Shown here: one piece after another, positions 21,388 to 32,224 of the stretch
Position numbering within the stretch: the first letter of the stretch is position 1
Layout: each line of letters begins with the position of its first letter
Assembly (NCBI GenBank): GCA_015501595.1
Contig: JADNRX010000061.1
Coordinates: 62,001 to 126,000 of the forward strand
Length of the DNA stretch: 64,000 bases
Source of the DNA: Hymenopellis radicata
Taxonomy: Eukaryota > Basidiomycota > Agaricomycetes > Agaricales > Physalacriaceae
Direction: 5' to 3'
Notes under the pieces: model-generated
Databases searched by the model: none
The model's input: the letters and a program-made list of their open reading frames with translations, nothing else
What the model was told of the DNA's origin: nothing
Program-made: the position numbers and the translations under genes

Positions 21388-22495
21388 CTAATCTGAGTCG
21401 GAGTCACGGTCGGAATCAGAGTCTGAGGCAGATTCTAGATCCCCATCGTACTCCCCATCAGCTGGGGCATGCCTCCGAACACGAGTGGCACCCTCGTCAG
21501 AGTCGCTCGAGGACGAGGACACAGCAGACAAGGCTGGAGAAGGCGGCATTTGTGGTGTCTCGGTATGGACGGGGCGAGTTGCTAACTGGCAGCATGACAT
21601 GCAGAGGAGAGGGCGAGGCGACGGCGACTTGAGTTCCGCCTCAGCGACCTCGACGCATCGAGCGTAAATAGGATCCATCTCCTGCCAAGGTACTCCATAG
21701 CATTGTATCACAGCAGTGCCGAATTTCAGGCAGAGGGAAGCGGCAGCGAGGTCCTTTCGGCGATAGACTTCGAGCTACGGGACTCGCCATGAGACAGCGT
21801 TTCACGAGAGAAGACAGAACGACGTACCTCTATGGAAGCCTCATTAAGACGAGACGTCAACGAGTTTACATGTGATCTCAACTCAAAGTTGGCAATTTCG
21901 GTCTGTTTGGCGACGTCCTTAAGCACCTTGTTTGCGGAGCGGACGTTCTCGAGCTCGTCCTTCTTCCGCTGAAGTGCTTCTTCAGCGGCGATTGCGCGCA
22001 GGCGATTGGGATCGTCCCAAAGGAGGTTCTCCTTGTCGACCAGAGCGCGCTTGAGACTCGTGTTCTCCGTTTTATAGAACTCGACGTCACGGCAGGCGCT
22101 CTCGAGTTTCGACTCTAACGCCTTTCTCTGTTAGATGTAAGTACATGTTCGTGAGGAGGTGCATAAAGAAGAGGCACATCGATTTCGGCCTTGTAGTCGG
22201 TGACCTGAGTCGCTTGGCTGACGTGCTGCGTTGCCTGAGAAGTGTGCTGCGTTACGGGCGGGATCGTCGTTGAAGATGGAAGGAAGTTTGATGTAGAGGC
22301 GGTTTGACGGGCAGCAGGGCGACGCGGTGCGTTCTGAAAAGCGGTATGAAACATGCACTCAAAATGGAAATGAAAACAACTCACGGGCCAAACAATCTGG
22401 ACGTCGATAAGAGGAACAGACTTCTCAAGTCGGTAGATAAAGTCTCCAGCAAATTGGACGAAATTGCAGATGCAGAGGAGGATGAATGCAAACAT
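21388..22495 (-). CDS. Coiled-coil family E protein with acidic Ser/Asp tail, intact
   Basis: Four exons (22495-22385, 22333-22178, 22127-21828, 21774-21388) with 51-53-nt introns give 317 residues in exact phase. The N-terminus MFAFILLCICNFVQFAGDF is hydrophobic. A Thr/Gln/Ser linker follows (SQATQHVSQATQ), then a long heptad-rich coiled coil (SACRDVEFYKTENTSLKR ... LWDDPNRLRAIAAEEAL ... EIANFELRSHVNSLT). The C-terminal third contains KFGTAVIQCYGVPWQEMDP and a CxxC (LLCMSCCQ) and ends in an Asp/Ser run. No family is recognised. A degraded, interrupted copy lies at 15609-18960 in the opposite orientation. The coiled coil suggests oligomerisation. Confidence 0.65.
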
Positions 22496-22635
22496 TGTAC
22501 GTTCAGGTGAGGAGGTGGTAGATTCAGGTGGTGACGGTCTTGGGCATCATTCATCGCGAGTATATATAGTCGGTGCACGTACAAAGTAATAGTCCAAGGC
22601 CTCTCAGAGGTACCTGTCAAAGGGTAAGGTACGCG

Positions 22636-22650
22636 TAACCCTAACCCTAA
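22636..22650. repeat. Interstitial telomere-like repeat
   Basis: TAACCCTAACCCTAA is two and a half units of the canonical fungal TTAGGG telomere repeat (C-strand). A second tract, TAACCCTAACCC, lies 780 bp away at 23416-23427 in the same orientation. Confidence 0.6.
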
Positions 22651-23415
22651 GGTTTTGGCTTTGACCAGGCGGACAGATAAGCCTGCGCATTGACTACCAA
22701 GACCCGTGTTATGTGAATGTGACAACTAAACATTGCAGGTTCGCATCACATCTGAACTGACAGTTAAATTGTGACAGGTCTTTGCGCTGATACCGCAACG
22801 CACCAATAGACTACTTGATCGAAGCAAAGAGCCCGCCGTGCACCACACGCCCAACGCTGCCGCGACCCCACGGATGTACCCGAGGACGGCGACGCGGCTA
22901 GTCTAACCCCGCCAAAGGCTGACGTCCTGACGACAGCCAAGTAGAAATGGTGGTTGCGGTGATATCCAGCGAGTCATGGGGAATGAACGGAGCCCTGCGC
23001 TGGTATGGCCATTAGCTCTCTAAACCATTTGGAACGCGACTGTCTTGCTCACCTTTACGGCTCAACGATACACCCCTGCCATCCATTTATCATAGGCTAG
23101 TCCTGTATACGTATCCCAATGCTTCTTGATTATCGCCGCCGAAATCATAGCGCGTCAGACAGGCCATATCTACGGAGAATCTGCAAATGGTCCGTGTAAA
23201 ATGACTTGGGCACTTACACATAAACCGTTCTCTTCCAAAAATACTGCGGAATGGCGTGCAATCCAAAAGTCGGCCCAAGTACACGTGGATGCCTGACTCT
23301 TGTTCAAGGCAGAACGTAGTCTGCTATGACAGCTTGTGGGTGTCGACAGTGCAATACCTTTACCGGAATAAGGTAGGTCAAAGGTAGGTGATCGCGGTCG
23401 GGAAGCAAGCGAGCG

Positions 23416-23427
23416 TAACCCTAACCC
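23416..23427. repeat. Interstitial telomere-like repeat
   Basis: TAACCCTAACCC is two units of TTAGGG (C-strand). Confidence 0.5.
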
Positions 23428-23466
23428 AAGTGATCTGCGCCTCATATCATGTCAGAAAAGCGATAT

Positions 23467-23791
23467 TTATTGCTCTTTCAAATAATAATGACACTCACAA
23501 AAAATAAAAGTTTTGATTTGGCTGGGTTCGATCGCCAGATGTCACAGTGACGACGCGACGGGCGCTCGTTTACCGTCATGGGTTTGGACCATTCTGGGCC
23601 ACAGGAAGCTCAGTGATAATGTTAGCTGTATAGCCATGAAGTTCTACTGGCCAAATCAAGGCCAAAAGTGTTGAATCCTCCCAATTGTAAGCTGCGACCT
23701 TGCCTGAGGCCGGTGACATCACGCGATCAAACCCAGCCAAATCGAAACTTTTATTTTTTGTGAGTGTCATTATTATTTGAAAGAGCAATAA
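23467..23791. mobile_element. MITE with about 75-bp TIRs
   Basis: TTATTGCTCTTTCAAATAAT and onward (23467 to about 23540) is repeated inverted at about 23716-23791. The arms include CACAAAAAATAAAAGTTT and a GGCTGGGTT segment. TAT flanks both ends (23464-23466 and 23792-23794), possibly a target duplication. There is no coding sequence. Confidence 0.75.
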
Positions 23792-23793
23792 TA

Positions 23794-24187
23794 TACTGTC
23801 GTATTTCGACCATAGGTTCACGTCACAGGTCACGAGCCTGAAAAATGAACCTGTTACATAAGCAGGTCACTAGTTTTTTTGGCTGTGAACCGGCCCCAAA
23901 TTGGTCACAAATCGGACTTTTGCTCTCAAATTGAGCTTGGTGACAGTTTTTATAGGATTTTTCTCCTTTTTGGTGTATTTCAGGTCTAGAATAGCACATT
24001 CAAGCACATTTTTCTGTAGTTATACTGAGATTCAGCCTAAAACCTGTGAAATAACCCTGGCATTGACAAATTTAGTGAACTTATTTTTCGTAGGTCACAG
24101 TGGTGTATTCACTGTGAACATCCCACCAAACAAGTTCATGAGGTCACAGGTCACACTCCGTGAACCTATGGTCGAAATACTACAGTA
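23794..24187. mobile_element. Second MITE directly abutting the first
   Basis: TACTGTCGTATTTCGACC at 23794 and its inverted match (GGTCGAAATACTACAGTA) ending at 24187 form TIRs that run through CATAGGTTCACG, about 29 bp. The outermost TA may be a TA target duplication, as in Tc1/mariner-derived MITEs. The interior is AT-rich with GGTCAC/GTGACC words; the 96-residue ORF in it is not convincing. Confidence 0.7.
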
Positions 24188-24240
24188 ATCAATCACAATG
24201 CACTACGATACAAAACAACAATACGATAGGAAACTTTATC

Positions 24241-25127
24241 TCACGCCCGTTCAGCAAGCCATCTGTTGAACAGCCCCGGGCAGAGCGGCCTGTGTTTAAG
24301 CCAGTTCGTCAAATAATACGACCTTCCTCTTTTATCTAGGCTCTTATACTTGCGGCACCCAGAACACTTGACACGGTCAACATACAACTCTGCGTCGTGG
24401 TCGACGCACGGATCATTTTCGAGAAATGCCTTTCTCTCGTCCTCCTTGTTGAATCGGATAGATGGCCGAATGAGGGAGTCGATGAACTCCCGCCGCAGTG
24501 ATTCATTGTCCACAGGCGCCGATGGAATAGATTGAAGGGCCTCCTCTGTTGCCGTAGTTTTGCTTCGGGTTCTGAGCCTTTTCGGTTGAGGGCTACAGAA
24601 AGCTCTCAATAACATATCAATGGGCAGGATAATCACGAACGTTTCCTCTTCCTCCTCCGACTCGTCCACGTCCGACGAAGGCTGATTTTCCTTGTCAGAG
24701 TTATCGTTGTCATAGGCGAACTCGGGAGCAGTTGCTGAACTACGACGCCGCCGCCTGTTCAGGTTCCTAAGTCAATGCGTGAGGTTAATAATACAACGGC
24801 CAGATGCACGTAGGTCTTACGAAGAGTTGAAAGGGGTTACTTCCTCCAAGTATGGCATTTTAGCAGCGATATCACGAAGAAAGAACAAGTTGTCCAAGCT
24901 TTAAAATGAAATGAGCATGTTTGTGACAATATAGAGAGGGTAAGAGCGCACTTCACGTTCGGAGGGATGACGATACCTACTATATGATCCCTAAGGGACT
25001 CTCGCTCCGCTTCCAGAGAGACAGGATGGGGTGCATATCGCTGAAGCTCTGCGACACTAACGGTAGACGCGTCCTCTACGTCTGGGTCGGCGAGGCGCGG
25101 TAGAGTAGACCTAAGAGCGGATTGCAT
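24241..25127 (-). CDS. Family Z gene C (acidic protein with CxxC...WxxHxxxC finger)
   Basis: Exons 25127-24952, 24898-24821 and 24766-24637 join in phase. From there the frame can be read straight through to 24241, or a 42-46-nt intron with an unusual GTTCGT donor may be removed. The start MQSALRSTLPRLADPDVED matches genes A and B. Acidic middle: DNDNSDKENQPSSDVDES, then Glu-rich. Basic RPKRLRTRS-like patch, then FLENDPCVDHDAELYVDRV and the finger KCSGCRKYKSLDKRG ... YYLTNWLKHRPLC, ending LFNRWLAERA. Cys and His spacing is intact, so this is the best reference member. Possibly a nuclear zinc-binding, DNA-binding-like protein; that is inference from the finger and basic patch. Confidence 0.7.
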
Positions 25128-25159
25128 AGCTAAGCAGATAGAGACAACGAAGCCAGCTC

Positions 25160-25180
25160 CCAGTCTTTATACAATTTCTA
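25160..25180 (-). promoter_or_regulatory. TATA region and core promoter of family Z gene C
   Basis: On the minus strand TTGTATAAAGACTGGGAGC lies about 40 bp upstream of the ATG, matching the TATATAAATACTGGGAGC of genes A and B. Further upstream CCACTTGGACCATCC is shared too. Confidence 0.55.
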
Positions 25181-25689
25181 GCGCGTGTCTTTGCATTCCA
25201 TATTCGGACACAGGATGGTCCAAGTGGACAATGGCCGAGTAGGCAGCACCTAATCGAGTAGAGGCCGTCAGGGTCGACCTGCTTTGTTGCGCGAGTGGCA
25301 CAAAGACTTTTGACCGTCAACGCGACCAAACAGTGGGACAATAGGATGCCGACAAGGGTATGCCGTATCAATGCGCTCCCATCCTCTTCAGTCAAGTATT
25401 CCGGCCCTTGGATGTGATCGTCCACCGTGAATGAGAAAGACCCCGTTCCTTTGGAGCAACCGCGAGAGGACAGGACATCTTGTCTGGATGAACTGTTTTA
25501 TGTAGAGTTTCCCTAAGTAACGCGGGACTATCCCCAGAGACCAACAGACACGTCGAGTTCGGAGTCAAGTGGCAACTTGATGGTGCGCACGAGCATCAGG
25601 ACAACCTCGCGCGAAACTCACGCAGCCTTTGCTTATCACTCTCCTCCAAGTCGATCTCGTACTTCTGAATTCCCCCGTTGCAGCAAAGA

Positions 25690-27383
25690 AGTTCTCCTTC
25701 GGCATCTGTGCCCGCTCCGGTCTAGGTGTGATGGAACACTCGAAAGGGCGCGACGAGACGACAAGTTCCTGTACATGACGTGTTGGTTTCGCTTGATGCT
25801 TATACTTGAACTTCACGACTCACGGTCAGCACTGAGTCCGGGTGTGATTCTCTTCTTGGTTTTCGCGTCAATAGCGTCTTTGAAGCGGGGAGTCCATATA
25901 AGGCGCGTCGTTATCAATTCCTGGGCGACAAGTCAGCTCCAATTAGTTGAACCCGAAGACATGCTCCCACCGCTGTATATTGCGCCACAAATCAGGTATG
26001 GTCCCAAACTCAGTCATCAAAAACCTCTGTGGCTTGAACGCTTCGGGATCTTCAAAGACCCCGGGATCGGTAGAAATCGCGTCTGCGGCCAGGAACTTAT
26101 GAGTAAGACCAAGCTCCCAATGGCCCGGGATAAGTTAGGCTTACAGGTGTTCAGCATCACCGTGCTTCCCTTTGGGAGGACATGTCCCTTGTAATACCGA
26201 AATTCAGTACGACAATAATCTTGAGCGATCACCCATACCGGCGGAGAGTGCGCAGTTGTTATATGAGCTCGTGGACGATCCTTCGGTACGTACCATATCG
26301 TGCCGAGTCTTCGCCAGGCCTCAAGTGGTAATCCGTTGCAGGAATTCAGATCCTCCGTGAAGAGATTTACGCACTTGGCCATTAAGGTTGTTATCATTGA
26401 TACTTGTCATATATCCCTCGCTCACCAGCCACAGGAGAATACCTGAACGCGCCGATCTAGAAGATCTGCCGTTTGTGCAAGCGTTGATTAAGGAAATCCT
26501 CAGGCTGAGGTCTCCGTTTACTATGGGATTTCCGCTTTCGATGGCCAAGGACGTTTTCGTATGTGCTCGCTATTCTCCGTGGGATTCTGTCGCAAGAAGA
26601 ACGTGGCAATAGCTTTTCCCATCGTTTTCAGTTCCGGAGCTACAGTAAATGTCTGAGCTTAATCCGAAGCTACGAGAAATTGTTTACTTACTAGAACCGG
26701 TGAATACGATATGGAGGCCGTCTGGACAGAGATTGAAGAGAAAGTTGGACGGACGCGAACTTACGATCCAGCCCATCTTGTCGACGACTTCCCGTATCGC
26801 AGTTGAGAGAACGATAATCGTATGCGACGCGGCTTTGAGCTATAAACAGTTCATCAGACAAGAGCCATTTACAGAAGGCGAGGAAACTGACTGAGACCAC
26901 ATCGCCATATTGACGCGCGCATTCTGCAAATCTGTCGGTACGTGAGCAAACCGGAGCTGGTATGTACTCCAAGTTCAACTGCTCCGTTTTGGGAAAAAGG
27001 TGAAGATTGCCAATGAGCGGAAGCGTAGGAGGACCTGTAGTGGGACGGATCACGCTTCCGTCACACAGGGTGAGTACTTCAGCGAATTAAATCGTTCGAT
27101 AGAGATCAGGACAACAAGTAGGACAAAGCAGGAAGGAGGAAACGCGTCGACGTCCCTATCTGCTGGGACTCCGCTTGAAGAAGTATCTTAGATATCCGTT
27201 ACACAAGGTCATGATAGAGAAAACGCCAATTAGGAGGACGTGGGGGAAAGAAACCATCCCTGTTATGATGCTTCGTTGGGCAGATATCTGATACACGATT
27301 AGAGTAGCCAAGGATAACGAGTGCATCAAAAACCGCGGCTCTAAGTAGAAAACATGCTTTAAGCATCCATCCATGGGCCGCAT
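25690..27383 (-). pseudogene. Cytochrome P450 relic with internal inversion
   Basis: On the minus strand are an N-terminal anchor (27383 onward; SLATLIVYQISAQ), the proline hinge PPTLPLIGNLHLFP (about 27035), YYKGHVLPKGSTVMLN and DPGVFEDPEAFKPQRFL (about 26230-26030), a damaged heme loop reading HVFGFN-stop-LELTCRPG, and the C-terminal SSRPFECSITPRPERAQ (about 25750). The intervening segment is on the plus strand: PAESAQLLYELVDDPS (about 26230-26285) and the K-helix DLPFVQALIKEILRLR with its ExxR (about 26460-26510). An inversion of about 26.21-26.68 kb explains this. Frameshifts and the stop in the heme loop make it non-functional. The family was probably a membrane-bound class II fungal monooxygenase. 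Confidence 0.75.
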
Positions 27384-28247
27384 CTACGAAATCAAGGTTA
27401 AGTCAGCAAGACTGTCAACGATTTAAAAAGACTGCGTGAACTTACAAGAGAGAACCATCCATCATCCATCATCGAGACAGGCCCTTCAATCATCGTCCTT
27501 CTTCGGTGGCGGTCCGCAAGGTTGCAGCATTTTCTGCATCGTTTCAGTCATGTACAATCGGAAAGTAACAAGCACGCACTTCGGTCATTTCGAATTTGAC
27601 GCGTCCGGTTGCCTGCCCATCGGCAATGGCAAGGAACGAAAGAAGAGATGGGTGTCCTACGATGGAGGAGAGCGTATCGCGGTGCTGGCGAGTAATCCAT
27701 TCACTGTATAAAGTTGCAATGAGTATCCTTGAAGGATAACATTTAGTAAAGACGTACTATTTCGTTAGGTCCGCATGCCCTATAAGAAACGTGAGCCTTA
27801 GATACACAAGAATTCCAAGCTGGACGTACCAGTTCCTGTATAACGAGCGTGCACTGTCCTGAGTCAGTCGAAGGTCGCGTCTGAGTAAAAAGTAAAACGA
27901 CGGACAATGCTCTAGCTGCGTGTTAGCGGTGTACCGGAGTTCTGAGGACTACGTGGGGATCGGTAAGGTACAAATGAAGGGCAGAAGACTAGAAGACATG
28001 TTCGCTCACCATGGTCGACGTCGAAGAAAGAGTCTGCTGCAATCAATTACCCGCTTAGCCGGGCCGTACTCTCACGCTCACGTGCTACAACTCTGGCTTC
28101 ATTTTGTCCTCTTTCCGCCATCATCTTCGCCTCAATCACTCAGGCGCGACGCGTGTCCACTTTGAATAAGCACTCGTGTTGTGGTTTGGTTAACGCTTTC
28201 AATTACACATCTATCATATCGACTTTAATATGCTGTTTTCTTAGAAA
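27384..28247. other. Intergenic
   Basis: About 860 bp with no supported gene. One plus ORF (27436-27711) and another (27920-28165) lack domains or splice context. Confidence 0.4.
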
Positions 28248-29932
28248 CTACTCTGAGTCATCCGAGTCCGAGTCTGCCTCCGAATGCTCTGTATCACGCT
28301 CAGGTTCAAGATAGACGACCGATATAGCGGCACGGACTTGCTCCCACCGCCTTGAATCCTCATCTCGAAGCGCCACTGCTTCGTGATTTTCATCTCTCCA
28401 CACCAAGGAAGCTGTGAACTCCTCCAAAGTAAAGATCAAGCGCTACATGAATGAATTCAGTATGGGATGAGTGAGAGTGGGCGGTCGCCTACCTTGTGTG
28501 CACGGGAGCGCGAAAGCAACATATTATGGAATGATGGGGGGCTCGGTAGTATGGGGCCGTCATCACTGGCGAGAGAATAGACAGCGTTATGAATATCAAG
28601 AACTCGAAGACGGGGCAAAACGAGCATTCCATCTTCGGACGGAGTGAGGACTTGAAGAAGCTTGACAGAGATGATATTTCCCGACAGTTCCAGCTCCTCG
28701 ACGCCATCCATAAAAGACAGGAAATGTACAAAGTCTTCGGCGTTGCTAGACGCCATGTCTAGATGAACTCCTAGATATTTTACGGATGAAAAATCGGGGT
28801 GAGACGACACCGGGCATAAAGCATCGGGTTCGCAGTAATTCAGAATGAAGTTGCTCAACAGAGGCATCCTGAGAAACGCTAGATAACCAGACAGATTTAT
28901 TTCGTTGGGGCTCGTAGCCCCAGCTACGGAGAGCACGAGATGCGTCAACGACGGCAGAACAACGGGCTCTGCGACTTCCAAGCTAGTCAATCCCACCACA
29001 GGGTATGCGACCAGAGACCGCAAAGAAGTCATCTGCCTGAGTACGTCCAAGTTCTCCACGGAAAACGCATGGTGCTCACAATCATATTCAACGATTTGGC
29101 TCCAAGGCATGAGAGCCGAGTAAAGGGCCAGCGAAGACTCGGAGGTGATCGTGATAGAGCGGAGTAGTGGCATGGACAAGAACACATCAACGTCTTGTCC
29201 GTTTGCGATGGCTGGGTGGCGGCTTTGAATCTTCACACTCTCAAGCAGAGGGAAAGTGCACCCTTTGAAAAGAAGAATTTCTGACAATGGGAGATCAAGA
29301 ACGGCACTCTTCCACCGGGCTGTGGTGGCCTGTATGATATGGCGAAGGGCATAATGTCCTATCCAGTCGTTCATCACCTGAACCGTAATGTCAAGAGGGA
29401 GAGCTCTCGACCTCTCTATGTACAGAGTCATGAGATACACCATTTGTCGGTGAACTCCCCCAATTGGTCCATATATCGTGAAGTCGAAACACGGCCTTGT
29501 CCAGAGAAAAGGGAAAGAAAGGACGAGCCGGCGCCACCTGCTGCAAACATAGGATAAAGTCCACGGTGCTTGATCCGTGTAGAGAGAATTCCGTGCTCTA
29601 GCATCATAGTCGACGCACTGCGCAAAGATGAGGCAAAGGATTTCGTTCGGGACAGATCGGAGGGGATGCGTAATCTTCTTGGCGCTGTTGAGAACAAAAG
29701 TAACGTCGTCGACACGTTGTTTGATGGATTTGACGGTGTGTTTGGCTTGCGCGAGAATCCTGTGCAGGTCGGAGAGCTGACTATCGGACTCGAAGATAAG
29801 AAAACGAAGCTCAGAGCTTTCCCAGTGGTTTGGTGGCGCGTTGACTTCGGTCAGGTGTTGAAATCGGTCCAATGAAGGAGTCATAGCAGAGTGCAGGGCC
29901 TCTGTTTGAGAAGGGTATTCTACCGGTTGCAT
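28248..29932 (-). CDS. F-box protein of the Agaricomycete type, intact
   Basis: Two exons (29932-28493 and 28442-28248) separated by a 50-nt GTAGGC...TGTAG intron encode 544 residues. N-terminus MQPVEYPSQTEALHSAMTP, then a coiled coil (about residues 45-85), F-box HPLRSVPNEILCLIFAQC, APWTLSYVCSRWRRLVLS, degenerate leucine-rich repeats and an Asp/Ser/Glu-rich tail. It is the clear paralogue of the gene at 6602-8284, including the position of the single intron and the tail. It should function as an SCF substrate receptor; the target is unknown. Confidence 0.88.
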
Positions 29933-30547
29933 GATTCTTGGCTGCTATCGCAGAGGGTGAATCAATCTACGCCACCTGGACAAACTTGACACGTACCTTC
30001 GACGAGCTGACTAGAAGAGCAGTTCGGGATGCTTGTCTACCATCGTAATGAGCATATCAACTACATCTGGAGATGAAGACGCGTGGCTTACCCGTTATTG
30101 TGGCGAAGATGATGGGGGCAGGAGGAAAGAAGTGCACGTGGTCATTTGCACTCTGCTCCACGTTTAAGTACTGTGCAGCGTGCTGGGGGGGCAGTGCCCA
30201 TCACGATTGTACAGCATTTTGATGAGATCAATGAGACGCGCTGTCGATGAACTCGCTGATCCCGCATATCCATTTGTACAAAGTGTTGTATTATGATTGA
30301 TTATAGACAATCAGTGTACTCATGCGCCGTCGGGGCTCTTCAAGCTAGGCGAAGGCGAGACCTTGAACGTACATTTGATTATAGAGAATGTAAATGGTAC
30401 AGTGTGCGCATGCGCCCGTCGGGGGCTCTTCAAACTAGGCCAAGGCGAGACCTTGAACGTACAGCACACCTACATCCAAAAATGTCAGCGGTTCCGAGCA
30501 ACCCGCATAACCGGAGCAACACCTTTCTCTCTCAGGAGATCGTTAAC
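29933..30547. other. Intergenic containing a two-unit tandem repeat
   Basis: Upstream region of the F-box gene, followed by the tandem repeat at 30296-30463. No gene is supported here. Confidence 0.4.
30296..30463. repeat. Two tandem copies of an about 80-90-bp unit
   Basis: GATTATAGACAATCAGTGT ... AAGGCGAGACCTTGAACGT (30296-30373) is repeated with a few changes at 30376-30463. Shared blocks are ATGCGCC(C)GTCGGGG and CTCTTCAA(G/A)CTAGGC. Confidence 0.7.
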
Positions 30548-31210
30548 TTAACAAATCCACCCTATAACGCTCTGAGTCAGCTCAAACCCAGGTTCGACAT
30601 TAAACACGTACATGAGCTCTCCGACGCGCCACGAAAATCGATCTGTGCATCCATCAACTACGAGGTAGGGCAAACGCGTACAAGAAACACTCACCGAATC
30701 CGATTCAGTCCCGACTCACCAGACTTTGGCGTAGGCGGCTTCCAGAGAACACGGCTGCCGCGGGTTGGCTGGAGAATTTGAATGGCGGGCGAGCGGACAT
30801 CGTAGTCATCGGTTCTGTAGTCGGGCGCGTTCGGGATGCAGTAGAAGACTTCTGGATTAGATTGCGGTTGGCATTGACAGTGGCGAAGAGATAGAGCCGA
30901 CACGTACCGCGCGGCGGGATCGTTCATGGCGTATACATCTTTGCCTCCCACGGTCATCCTAGGAAAGAAAGTTTTGGGATTGGGACGTGTAAAAGAAAGA
31001 GCGAACGTACCGCAACGTCAAGGTAATGTAAAGAGCGTCGTTGTTGTTCAGCCAAGTCGTCCTGAGAAACATCAGACCCTACGACACGCTGAAGCTTACG
31101 AAACTGACCTCAAGTCTTGTAGCTTCCTCCCTGGGAGTCGTGAAGAAATTCAAAGCAAGAATAGCGCCAGCGCCGCAGAGGAGAATTAGCTCCGGTAGAT
31201 AGTCGTCCAT
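30548..31210 (-). CDS. Unassigned gene with N-terminal hydrophobic segment
   Basis: ATG 31210 starts MDDYLPELILLCGAGAILAL, a signal-anchor-like segment. Further blocks are TTWLNNNDALYITLTLR, then MTVGGKDVYAMNDPAARY ... VFYCIPNAPDYRTDD ... LWKPPTPKS, then a last exon DGCTDRFSWRVGELMY ... IGWIC and TAA 30548-30550. The last intron (GTGAGT...CGTAG) is in phase, but the first junction needs either an improbably short intron or a one-base change. The regular Tyr/Asp/Trp pattern suggests a real folded protein, but I recognise no family. Confidence 0.45.
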
Positions 31211-31754
31211 TGTGCGTGTGGGGAATGCAGACAAGCGAGAACCGAGGTCGACTTTATACACTCATGCGCACATGACCGCCATTGTCTGTCCAAGGCCAAT
31301 GCGCTGCCCAAAACGAGAGTGCCACCCGAGTCGCATTGTTCTCAGTGGCCCGGCCCATTGTTAACAACTTGAAAGAGCCCCGAGATCAAGCAGTCATGAC
31401 GAGAAGCTTGTGCGGTGCCCTAACTGCGAATATGAGGCCAACGAACGTTCACAATATTGTGCTGAGCAAACGAAAAGTGTGGCGGGCCGAAACTGCCGGC
31501 TCATAATCGGCGGTGGCCAAAAGGGCATCAACTCCCTGTGTACAGTCTATGAGATATACATGATACGGTAAAAGCTAGTCATACATCGTGCAATATCTAC
31601 ACTAACGGCAGGACTATCATACATGGAGCGGAATATCGAGCCACGAACGGGAATAAGAAACGGAAGAACGATAAACAAAATCGACTAGTGATGCGCGATG
31701 GATAAAGAGAAAGGCGAGATGTGTCGCATAGTGGAAAGAATAATCGCAACCTGC
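31211..31754. other. Intergenic
   Basis: About 540 bp; nothing recognisable. It contains the promoter of the preceding minus-strand gene and the 3' flank of the next. Confidence 0.4.
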
Positions 31755-32224
31755 CTATACCGCTTGACTTCCTTCAGCCTCATCACCCTCCAACAGCCTC
31801 CTCCTCTTCACATTCCTATTAACCGCAAACTTCATCCCCACCCTCTTCTGTAGACGCATCACCTTCTGCGGCGGGACACCCTTCAGCACACACGCCGACT
31901 GAAGTTGCATTTTCGGACGGTCGTCGCGCGGCGGCATGGGTTTCGGGACGTATCGCGCCAGGGTATCATCTCTGTACCGCGTTAGAAAGTCATCGCCGTC
32001 ACCCTCCTCGTTGTGTAGGAGTATGAATTCCTCGCTGTGTGGCGGTATTGCTCCTCGCCTTGTCGCGATATCGATGGCCTAGGCGCGGCGCTAGCACGGT
32101 TGGAAGCGAGTTCGACTGTCGCTGAGGCGTCGATGCGAGGCTCGAAAGTGCCCGCCTTGATACGTTTGTTGGTGACTTTGGGTCTGGCGGCGAGCGAGGT
32201 GTTGGCTGGGCGAATGGAGGACAT
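31755..32224 (-). pseudogene. Unassigned basic protein gene with a probable frameshift
   Basis: From ATG 32224 the frame reads MSSIRPANTSLAARPKVTNK ... ASAAPRPSIS, then must change frame near 32065 to continue EEFILLHNEEGDGDDFLTRY ... LARYVPKPMPPRDDRP ... QKVMRLQKRVGMKFAVN, ending EGDEAEGSQAV. No intron with normal signals fits, so a one-base indel is likely. The 5' part is duplicated, nearly identical, at 63844-64000. Basic and low-complexity at first, acidic in the middle; no domain recognised. Confidence 0.45.

Larger units (their letters stand above)
22496..23466. other. Intergenic with two telomere-like tracts
   Basis: About 970 bp without a supported gene. It contains CCCTAA repeats at 22636-22650 and 23416-23427, and short minus-strand ORFs (23090-23445) with no domain. 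Confidence 0.45.

Noticed and set aside
23901..24188. 96-residue ORF with a hydrophobic start
   Set aside because: It lies entirely inside a MITE, is AT-rich, uses one TIR as coding sequence and has no family resemblance.
29339..29875. Plus-strand ORFs opposite the third F-box gene
   Set aside because: They are shadows of the F-box and coiled-coil frame.
13300..31210. Apparent similarity between the gene in the 12.1-15.4 kb element and the gene at 30548-31210 (VLYIACLQDYDMVDSR versus VFYCIPNAPDYRTDDYD)
   Set aside because: Matches are scattered and depend on my choice of splice sites; I could not extend them, so I do not claim a family.
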